A stretch of 64,000 nt of DNA, taken from positions 1 through 64,000 of the forward strand of contig SUTA01000012.1 of NCBI GenBank assembly GCA_015063135.1, in the 5' to 3' direction. A program made the position numbers and the translations under genes. The notes beneath the pieces were generated by a model. It saw only the letters and a list, made by a program, of their open reading frames with translations, ran no database searches and was not told the DNA's origin. Position 1 is the stretch's first letter, and every line of letters begins with the position of its first letter. This document shows, one piece after another, positions 51,780 to 61,100 of the stretch. Origin of the DNA: Thermoplasmata archaeon. GTDB lineage: Archaea; Thermoplasmatota; Thermoplasmata; Methanomassiliicoccales; Methanomethylophilaceae.

Positions 51780-52205
51780 TCGTTCCATCAGGACGACCCA
51801 TCTGCCGTTCTTCTTCGATCCCTCCCTGCGGAGGATGCCCTTGGACCTGAGCGATGCCGCCACGGCCAATGCAGAGTTCGGCGAGATCCCGATATCCCCG
51901 CCGCCTCCTTCAGCGTCATTTCAGGATCGGAGCCAAGCAGCGAGACGAGGCGGAGCTCCTTGTCCGACAGCTTTGGAACCGTCCCTACCCTCCTAAGCTG
52001 TTAACCATTGTACGAGTTTGCGAGCCTTTGGCGGGTCCACTGGCGAAAAGGACGGGTAGTCCGAGGGTCCTTCGATGTTGATAATCAGGGAACCGTTGTT
52101 GACAGGATTGGCGCGCGGTCCGTTGACTCTCGGGGCACCGTATTGTAGAAAGGGCTCGATTCTGAACGGCATGGCACCCAAATTCGGCCAAACCTTACCT
52201 TCCAA
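51780..52205 (-). pseudogene. winged-helix regulator-like gene in three frame segments; terminal CGA 51780-51782
   Basis: MEGKVWPNLGAMPFRIEPFLQYGAPRVNG...KARKLVQWLTA / LRRVGTVPKLSDKELRLVSLLGSDPEMTLKEAA / DIGISPNSALAVAASLRSKGILRREGSKKNGRWVVLME[CGA]. Confidence 0.5.
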
Positions 52206-52271
52206 GGCCCTGGTGGCCCGTATCTGCGGAAGATCGACGGCATCACAGTCGGAAATCAGCGGGGTGTGAGG

Positions 52272-55200
52272 ATGGACATAGCGAAGAAATCATTCCTCGT
52301 CATTGTTTTGACTTGCAGCTTCATGTTTGCATGCCTCACCGCATCCATGGAGGTCGATGCCGCCAATAGCTCGTTCACGTATTACGACTATGATGGGACG
52401 TTGAGGAGTGACCTCACCATTACACTCAACCCAGCCTATATCCACGTGATCAACGAGCCGGATTGGAATGACGACGGCGTCCTGTTCACATACTGGACGA
52501 CCGAGCCTGACGGGGAGGGACAGAGGTACTACCCCGGGCAGCTCTTCCAGGCCGATGGGTCGAATCATGCTTTCTATGCCAATTGTACGGAGGCCCCCCA
52601 GGGAACCTATACGGTCACGTACCATACGTATTCGTACGATGATGGCGGAGAGACCCTGAGCGGTACCGGTTCCGAGAACTATTATCCCACCTTGTCGGAC
52701 CCCTTCTTCGACGATGATTGCTCGGTCAGGTTCCTGGGAACCGAGATCGGGATCGAGTACCCCGTCGGCGTCACCCATACCGTCGTGGAGAACAGATTCA
52801 CGCTGTCCGGCATGGTTTTCGAGCATTGGAACCTGCTCCCCGAGGATACGAGCAGGGTTTACATCCCCGGGAATTCCATCACCATGAATGCGGATTGGGA
52901 CCTCTATGCCATATGGGATGAGATCTCCATGAACATAGGCTCGGGCGGTACCGTGGATGATTACATCCAGGCCCTGGAGAAGGTATCTGCCAACGCATCC
53001 GGCAAGTCGTATGCCGGATCGGACAGCTCGTCCGCTGCGCTGGACGGTTCGACCGTTGGATCCTCATCCATCGCTTCGTATGAAGGTGTGGAGGACATAC
53101 AGGGCGCCCTAATAACCCAGCTGAAGGCTCTCGTGCCTGCGGGGAAGCAGTTCTCGGACGACGATGTAGATGATTTTAAGGTCACGGATCCTGAGGACGC
53201 GAACTACGGATCCGTATTCATCGGCGATGAGGACGGATCGGTATACATCTGGACGCTGACCAAGACCTATCATCTGACATGTGACATCATAGTGGGAGAG
53301 GGTTGTATCCTGATCGTCGATTCCACCAGCGGCTCTCCGAAGATCATAAGGGATGTACAGACGGACCATTCCAAGGACGGTTACGTCTTCCTCGGATGGT
53401 ATGATGTGATGGGAGTCAGGTACGGGAGCGATTCCACACTTCCCACACCAGTCGGTCAGTCCAAGGTCTATCTGAATGGCAATAATATGAACGTATACAG
53501 GATAAGGACCATGGATTCCGGAATTGGTTCTGGCGATGGAAGCGCTTATACATATTATGTCCCCCTGTTTCCAGTATTTGTATCCGACTCAAGTAAACTG
53601 CACAGCATATCATTCAATTCGAATGCCCCGGGTGGGAGTTCCCCTACTCTGAGGGAATCCACTGTTAGTTATGAAAAGACCGGCAAGATTGACTATCTGC
53701 CAAGTCCCAGCTGCACCGGATACACGTTCGACGGCTGGTATACGGAGGGTGCGGCCGGAGATGAGATCGAATTGAACGCGAACGTGGATACGTCGATAGC
53801 CACTCTGTATGCCCACTGGTCCGCGATAGAAGATGTGACGGTCACGTTCGATATCCAATCGGGCGAGACGGTATACATCTCCGGAGAGCTCGCCACCGAG
53901 GATATCGTACTGAATGAAGAGCCGGGCACGAGGCTGGGATCGTATGAGCACTTCGAGGACGTGAACACGATCACGAAAGAAGGATACACATTCTTGGGAT
54001 GGGCCGATGTCTCTGCCGAATCCGCGATCTACGTTTACTCGGACACGGTGCTGACGGCCGATATGATGCTGAGAGCCCAATGGGCCGCAGATGATTCGTC
54101 ATTGTTCACGGTCACGTTCCGCAATGGAACGGACGATACGGTGACATACACAACCTCCAGTTTGAAGATGGTCTCCGGAACCTCGCTGGCTCAGCTTCCC
54201 TCGCCAGTGCGTGCCGGCCACAACTTCTTCGGGTGGTATGAGTCCACAGATGCGGCAACGAAGACCGCCAGCATCTCCAGCATCAGTTCGGATATCGAGC
54301 TCTATGCGATTTGGCAGACGGTCCCTATCCTGTCCATCGTATTCGAGACCAACAACGGCGATATCGGTGCCTCCGTTAGCGAATATGTGAGATTCGTCAC
54401 CGACGGAGATCCGATAGGGAAGGACAGCAGCCTGCCTACCCCGACACCGACCGTCAAGTCCACCGAACAGTCGATCTCTTGCCAGGATGGTTCCGAGCTG
54501 TTCATAATAGGCTCTGCATCCAGGGAGATCTTGTTAGATGGGGGCAATGATATCGTATGCTTCAACGTGACCACGCCTTACTTCACACCCGCAAGCCATC
54601 AGGGGCGCTCCTATCACTATCTGACGTTGATGGAATCTCCCGGATTGATATCTTCCTCTGCGCTGATCTCTCTTAATGGGGCGAGCCTTTATACATCATA
54701 TGTGGAGATATCGAACGCTTACAACTGGACCGAGAAGAGGCTCGCAGGCAATGGCGGAGCGATATGCGCAGTGAATAATTCTCAGACGCATATCTCGGAA
54801 TCTGTCATCGATTTGGTCGGGGCGACATACGGCGGTGCCGTGTACCAACACGGAGGAGAGCTGTATATCGCTAATTCGACGATCGGTCACGAAGGTTCTC
54901 AGCTGGATACATCGACCCTTTATGACGGATTGCAGTCGCAGCCGACCTTTCAGCGCACCTTGACATCCGAGGCTGAAAGTCAAGGGAAGAAACTCATAGG
55001 ATGCCAGGGTGTCCAAGGTGCAGCAATCTGGGGTTATGGCGTTACCTGTATTCTGGATGGGGTCTCGATACTCGGTACCTCTAACATAACGACCTATGAT
55101 ACCCACCATGTAGGTTTGATCTGGTATACGGGAAATTTGACTGTATGCGGGCATGGTACCTATACGCAGAACTACACGACGAACGGATTATTCTATACAG

Positions 55201-57893
55201 GTAATCTAGATACTTCACACACATTCGTCAAAGACGGTGTGTTTGATACGTGCGTAGCCACATTCTGTGGTTCCGTCCTCTGTTCTTATGGAAGCGCCTT
55301 CGTCTCCGGAGGATCGTATGAAGGCCTATACGCCGTATCAACCAGCAATGTCTTGTATATCCGTGCCGGTGTGGGTGCACTCCTCGGAGGAAATTATACA
55401 GACAACATCGCGGGCGGTCATGGATCCGTAGTCACTGTGAGACAGAGTGGCACCTTGATTATCCAGAATGCTCATTTTGATTCATGCAGGGTCTATCGTC
55501 TGTCCACTGACACTGGCATCAACGGATACGGGGGTGCGGTTGCTGTGCGCGGTAATGGAAACGGCAACATCGTCTGCATCAACAGCTCGTTCGTCGACTG
55601 CATGGCTGCCAACGGGGGAGCGATATCCAGCGCCAATTCCGTCAATACTTCTAACATCCGCATAATGAACTGCTCCTTCGATCGGAACCGGGCCAGCAAC
55701 AATGGTGGCGATGTCAACATGATATCAAAAGGGGAGATCAGATGCATCAACTCGGATTTCACGGGGAGCACAGCATCGAATAACGGAGGGTCGATCTACA
55801 ATTCAGGCGGAACCACGATAATCACCAGTTGTTCGATCGAGGGCTGCCAATCCACGTATGGCGGCGGAATCTACTGCGGAGCGAGCCTGACCCTGACCGA
55901 TTCTGTGCTGGAATCCAATACGGCCACCTACGGATCACAGGTCTACAAGAACGGTTCGTCGGCCCTGACCGTCGAGGGTTCGCAGCTCATAGGCGGCTCC
56001 CAGATAGAAGCGGGAACGATCTATCTCGGCCGTTCATCCGCAACGGTGGTGGACGGCATCGAACTCGCCAACGGAACGGTCTGGATCGGCCCTTACACGG
56101 CAGCCTCCGATATCACTGTCACAGTAGGCAAGATCTACGTGGGAGATACCATAGACGGGCATGAGACGTCTGCGACGGGGCTGACCCTGGGAGAAGGGAT
56201 GCTGTACATGGGCTACAACTCCTCGGCGCAGCAGATCACCATGGACCTGAGTGGCGCCGGGGAGTTGTGGATCCAGAAGGCGGCCACCGGCAGCAAGCTC
56301 GAGCTCAATTCGACGTACTTCGCGCAGGTGACCACCGCCTACAACGATACCTATAACCTGACCGTAATTGACGGAGTGCTCCAGACTCCCGAGGTGCGCA
56401 AAGGGACCATAACCGCCGCGTTCACCGATGCTAGCCACATCCTGCTGACGATCACTGGTGCCGCATATTCGCCCTCCACGGTCGAGGACGTCGCCGCTTC
56501 CTCCGTCCTAGTCGTGCCATCCGGAGGCTGGGATCAGGTCGGATCCACCACGACGTACACCTGCACCGCCGAGATTGGATCGTCGGGGGCCGGTTTCACC
56601 GAGGTGAGGGCATCCGCATCCGACGGCTACTACAACGTGTACATAACAATCTCGGCCGCGTCGCTGTCGACCAGCATATCCTCGTTCTCGACGACCGGCC
56701 ACGGGGATCCCGGCGAAGGGGAATCCTACTACCATACCGGAACCCAGTACACCGGCTCCTACGGCTTCGTGAAGATGTATCAATCTTCGGTCAATGCGAC
56801 CCCGGCCGCCACCTTCCTGGAACTGCCCATTTTGGAGGATTCGGCCCCGACCAACAAGGCAACCTTCAGGGGGTACTCCATCAACGGGACCTCCTACCTC
56901 GTGTCGGGTGGTGCGGAGAACGTCCCGTACTCCCTGCCCGCGGGGGCTAAGGCGCAGATCGTCGCCCTCTGGCTCAACGGGAACGTCCTGGGGGACAACG
57001 GGATCTACTATGAGTACAACTCCGCGTCCAGGGCGCTGACCCTGTCGTACGATGCGGACAAGGCGACCACCCCGGAGCAGGCGAGCCCGATCATGACTGC
57101 GGGCAACGTCGCGAACCTGGTGACGGAGCTGGGGAGCAACAGGGCGGATGTCGTCTCGGTAGAGATAACCAACATCACCGTCCTGCCGGCGTCCGTGTTC
57201 AGCGGCTTCGAATCCCTGTCCACAGCGACCCTGCAGGCCACAGTCCTGACCAACATCGGGCCGTCGGTGTTCAAGGGATGCTCTTCGGATCTGATGGTGA
57301 ACAACTACGAGATGGACCCGGAGTTCACGCCCATCCTGAACCTGTCAATCCTCGAGAACTCGCTGCTGGAAGCGTACAGGAGCACCAAGCTCATGATTCT
57401 CGCGGATATCGCCCTGACCTCTACGCAGACGGTCGGGGACGATACCATCCTGAACCTGAACGGGAAGGGCCTGGCGATCTCCACAGGGTACGTGTTCCAT
57501 CTCGCATCCGGCAAGAGCCTCTGCATCATGGACTCCCTGCCGGCCGGCTCGGGTTCAATGACGGTCGGGAGCCAGGCGTACACCATAGGCGGCCTGTACA
57601 ATGCAGTGGAGGATGCCAGCGGGAACAAGTCCGCATCAGTGAGCCTTTATTCGGAGACTGCGACCAGGTACGTCAAGACGGAGCAGATCGCCGCCGGTGG
57701 CAGCACAGTGCAACTGAAGGAGATCGCGGACGATGTGGACGAGAGGATGTTCATCGGCTGGTCCACAGCTGCCGCAGATTCGGAGCCGGACTACGCCGAC
57801 CAGGGGATGTACACGCTGGGCGCATCCGGTTCCACGGCTGGCCTCTACGGGGTCTACAGGGAATCCGGGTACCAGGCGAGCTACCAGTCCTGA
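52272..57893 (+). CDS. giant secreted surface protein: InlB/Listeria-Bacteroides-type repeats plus right-handed beta-helix region
   Basis: Signal peptide MDIAKKSFLVIVLTCSFMFACLTASMEVDA; repeats such as YTFDGWYTEGAAGDEIELNANVDTSIATLYAHWS; beta-helix-like GGAISSANSVNTSNIRIMNCSFDRNRASNNGGD; no CGA codon in about 1870 codons. Confidence 0.85.
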   Translation: MDIAKKSFLVIVLTCSFMFACLTASMEVDAANSSFTYYDYDGTLRSDLTITLNPAYIHVINEPDWNDDGVLFTYWTTEPDGEGQRYYPGQLFQADGSNHAFYANCTEAPQGTYTVTYHTYSYDDGGETLSGTGSENYYPTLSDPFFDDDCSVRFLGTEIGIEYPVGVTHTVVENRFTLSGMVFEHWNLLPEDTSRVYIPGNSITMNADWDLYAIWDEISMNIGSGGTVDDYIQALEKVSANASGKSYAGSDSSSAALDGSTVGSSSIASYEGVEDIQGALITQLKALVPAGKQFSDDDVDDFKVTDPEDANYGSVFIGDEDGSVYIWTLTKTYHLTCDIIVGEGCILIVDSTSGSPKIIRDVQTDHSKDGYVFLGWYDVMGVRYGSDSTLPTPVGQSKVYLNGNNMNVYRIRTMDSGIGSGDGSAYTYYVPLFPVFVSDSSKLHSISFNSNAPGGSSPTLRESTVSYEKTGKIDYLPSPSCTGYTFDGWYTEGAAGDEIELNANVDTSIATLYAHWSAIEDVTVTFDIQSGETVYISGELATEDIVLNEEPGTRLGSYEHFEDVNTITKEGYTFLGWADVSAESAIYVYSDTVLTADMMLRAQWAADDSSLFTVTFRNGTDDTVTYTTSSLKMVSGTSLAQLPSPVRAGHNFFGWYESTDAATKTASISSISSDIELYAIWQTVPILSIVFETNNGDIGASVSEYVRFVTDGDPIGKDSSLPTPTPTVKSTEQSISCQDGSELFIIGSASREILLDGGNDIVCFNVTTPYFTPASHQGRSYHYLTLMESPGLISSSALISLNGASLYTSYVEISNAYNWTEKRLAGNGGAICAVNNSQTHISESVIDLVGATYGGAVYQHGGELYIANSTIGHEGSQLDTSTLYDGLQSQPTFQRTLTSEAESQGKKLIGCQGVQGAAIWGYGVTCILDGVSILGTSNITTYDTHHVGLIWYTGNLTVCGHGTYTQNYTTNGLFYTGNLDTSHTFVKDGVFDTCVATFCGSVLCSYGSAFVSGGSYEGLYAVSTSNVLYIRAGVGALLGGNYTDNIAGGHGSVVTVRQSGTLIIQNAHFDSCRVYRLSTDTGINGYGGAVAVRGNGNGNIVCINSSFVDCMAANGGAISSANSVNTSNIRIMNCSFDRNRASNNGGDVNMISKGEIRCINSDFTGSTASNNGGSIYNSGGTTIITSCSIEGCQSTYGGGIYCGASLTLTDSVLESNTATYGSQVYKNGSSALTVEGSQLIGGSQIEAGTIYLGRSSATVVDGIELANGTVWIGPYTAASDITVTVGKIYVGDTIDGHETSATGLTLGEGMLYMGYNSSAQQITMDLSGAGELWIQKAATGSKLELNSTYFAQVTTAYNDTYNLTVIDGVLQTPEVRKGTITAAFTDASHILLTITGAAYSPSTVEDVAASSVLVVPSGGWDQVGSTTTYTCTAEIGSSGAGFTEVRASASDGYYNVYITISAASLSTSISSFSTTGHGDPGEGESYYHTGTQYTGSYGFVKMYQSSVNATPAATFLELPILEDSAPTNKATFRGYSINGTSYLVSGGAENVPYSLPAGAKAQIVALWLNGNVLGDNGIYYEYNSASRALTLSYDADKATTPEQASPIMTAGNVANLVTELGSNRADVVSVEITNITVLPASVFSGFESLSTATLQATVLTNIGPSVFKGCSSDLMVNNYEMDPEFTPILNLSILENSLLEAYRSTKLMILADIALTSTQTVGDDTILNLNGKGLAISTGYVFHLASGKSLCIMDSLPAGSGSMTVGSQAYTIGGLYNAVEDASGNKSASVSLYSETATRYVKTEQIAAGGSTVQLKEIADDVDERMFIGWSTAAADSEPDYADQGMYTLGASGSTAGLYGVYRESGYQASYQS

Positions 57894-58116
57894 ACCTTGC
57901 AAACGGTTTAAGTCCGGCTCCCCGTCATGCGGGGGCCGGACAGTTCTCCCTCCTGTGTTCAGATTCGTAGGATGCGATTGTCGCAATCCTTTGTAGAATC
58001 GGTTCCAGGACGGTCGCCGTTGATGCCTTCCGGCGCATCGGCGATTCATTTCGAAAGGGAGGAATACCACCCGCCCCGAACGGGGCGGGCGTAAACCGTT
58101 TCGTCTAAGGTTGTCG

Positions 58117-61100
58117 TCAGGCGGTGTATGTGGATTGGTAGGAGACGTCCCCGAACTCCGCCGTCAGGTAGAATCCGGTGGCCGTCCCGAACGTCGTCCC
58201 TCCCAGGACCATCGTGTAGTAGCCGTCTGCCCCGGAATGCCCGTCATCGCTCAGCGACAGGACGCATTGGTCCGGCATCGCTCCGGCGGTGCCGTTGGTC
58301 CAGCACACGAACATGTCCGTGGCAGATGGATCCAGGGCCTTAACCGTATAGAGCAGCTCGCCGTCGTGCAGAGCGCGCTGATAGGTCGCATCCCCTACCG
58401 TGTAGTGGATCTTATCGTTGGTGTTGATATGGACCCAATCGTAGTACGGCACTCCCGCCGAATCGGAGGATGTGGCTATCCTGCCCGTATCCAGCGGCGA
58501 CGAATCCTCCGTGTAAAGGATCGTGCCGTGGGATATGGTAAGCCCGGATTGCGCCGTCAGCTTATGCCCGGACAGATCTATATGGATCGTCTTCGAATTC
58601 GATATCGAGTTGCTGTATTCGATATCGGCCGCCAGCTCTACCCTGGGTTCGGTATGGTTGGTGATGGCATTGGAGACGACGTTTACGTTGATCCCGGGGG
58701 TGTATCCATTGTTCCTCATCGTCGAACCGTTCGCGGAATAGCCCGTGAGACCCTTGAAGGCGTCCTCTCCGATGTTTGTCAACTCGCTGCCGGCGGTGAA
58801 CTGCTCCAATGCGGTGCATCCGTCGAAGGCGTTGGCGCCGATCGTCGTCGTATCGCTGAGGGTGACCACCCTGAGGCTGGTGCATCCCTTGAAGGCGTTG
58901 GCGCCGATCGTCGACGAGCTGTTGTCGTTGACGGCCTTTGTCGCTGTGTTCAGCTCCACGATGGTGGTATGCTCCAGGAACGCGCTGTCGCCGATGGAGA
59001 CCCCGTTGATGGTCAGCGTGATGGGGCCGGTTATGTCCGCCATCGAATAGGATGTCGGACTGGTGTGGGACAGCTTCAGGGTCGTCAGCTTGGCGCATCC
59101 CGTGAAGAAGCTGGAGCCCGTGGTGGGGACGCTGTCCAGATCGGCCACCAGGATGTTGATGCAGTTCTTGAAGGTATAATCCCCGAGGGTCTTGTACTGC
59201 GACAGCTTCGCAGATGTGATGGCCGAGCATCCCTCGAACATGCTGCTGCCGACCTCGGTGGTGGTCGAGGAGGCCCCGGACACGACCACGGTCGTGAGTC
59301 CCGTGCATCCCTTGAAGACGTCATTGCCCGCGGATGCCAATCCGGATATGCTCAGAGTGCTCAGGCCCGTGCATCCTTCGAATGCGGAATCGCCCAGGGC
59401 CGCCCCGCTGCCAATCGTGAGGTCGGAGATCGAGCCGCATCCTTCGAATGCGGACTCGTCTATCGTGGCGTTCGACCCCAGCGTGAGGGTCGTCAGCGAG
59501 CTCCCTGCGAATGCGCTCTGCCCGATGCGGAGGGACGTCTGCGAGGACAGGTCGAGGGTGGATAGGCTGCTCCCCTCGAAAGCGTAGGTGCCTATGTACG
59601 TCATCCCCGCCGGGAAGACCACATCGGTGAAGGACGATCCCTGCCACAGCTCTGATCCTCCCGAGCTGAGGTCCCCCATCGCGCCCGAACCCGAGATTAT
59701 GACGATCCCGTTCACGAGCTTGTACTTCAGGTTGTCTGCGAAGACCCCTGCGGATTTCGTTCCGCAGTTGGCGGCTGGCTCGACGACAGCGTCGAGGGTG
59801 TAATAGCAGGGCCCGTCCGGAGAAGGTATGGTGCCGACCGGGTCGCCCTCCCCGCTCAGATACCAATGGCCGGCGACCGTGGGGAATGACGTGGAATCCA
59901 CTGTGCAGGCCTTGCTGAATATCACGCTGGACAGGTCTGTGCATCCAGAGAACGCGTTGGCTCCGATCTCATCCAGCTCGGTCGAGAAGCTCACCACCTC
60001 CAGGGCGGTGATCCCGGCGAACGCGCTGTCAGGCACCTCCGCCAACCTCAATGTGAGCTTCTCGATTCTAGTGCTCTCGAACGAATGCTCTCCGATGGTT
60101 ATGCCGGACTTGATGTTGATCTGCGTCAGTCCGGAGCCGCTGAAGGCGTATGATCCCACGGACTGGAGGCTCGAAGGGAGGTTGACGCTCTCGAGACCTG
60201 TAAGATCGGCGAACGAATAGCTGCCGATCGACGTCATGGCGGAAGGCATCGAGACCGATGTTATCGAGGCGCGCACGGAGTACCATCCGGGCCTGCTCGT
60301 CGTGGAGTACGTGTCATACATATCCCCCGTGCCGGTTATCAGCAGCTTCCCCCTCTGGTCCATGAACGTCCAGTAGAGGCTTTCCCCGCACTTGTTGGTG
60401 GTAGTGATTGGGACTGAAGAGTACATGATGCCGGTGAGCAGGGGGACGGTATGGGACCTGACCCTGACCCTTTCCGACGAATCCCCGTCGATCGAGTAGA
60501 TGGAATAGTACCCGATGTCATCGTACAGGTACCCTTCCGCATCCACTTGCTTGTCCTCTATCTCACCGAACGATGTGTTGTACTTCATCTTGTACGGCAT
60601 GGAGTAATTCTCGAAGACGATGCTCCTCCCCAGGATTATCTCGTAGAGGTACTCGCACCCCTCGAACGCGTGCGAGGGGATGGTGGACAGGGTCGCTCCC
60701 GTTTCCAGCGAGGATAGGCTGGTACAATCAGCGAACGCGTACTGGCCCAGGCTGGTGACCTTGTCCAGTTTGACCGCTTCTATGCTGGAGGTCTCGAATG
60801 CGTGCGCACCTATCGTCGTGATCCCTCCGCCGGCCCATGACAGCTCGATGGATGACAGCTGGGAACCGTGGAAGGAGTAATCGGCGATGGCGGTCGCCGT
60901 GCTGGGCAGGGTTATGGAGCCGGTCATCCCCGCAGGGCAGCAGATGACCTGTGTCTGATCCTTGTTCATCAGGATGCCGTTGTATGCGCTGTAGACCTGA
61001 TTACCATATACTGTGGAAGCGTCCTTTGTCCATTCAGCTAACGTAGAAACCGAGAATCTTGTCAGATCGCTGCAATCGATGAACGAATCATATCCGATCT

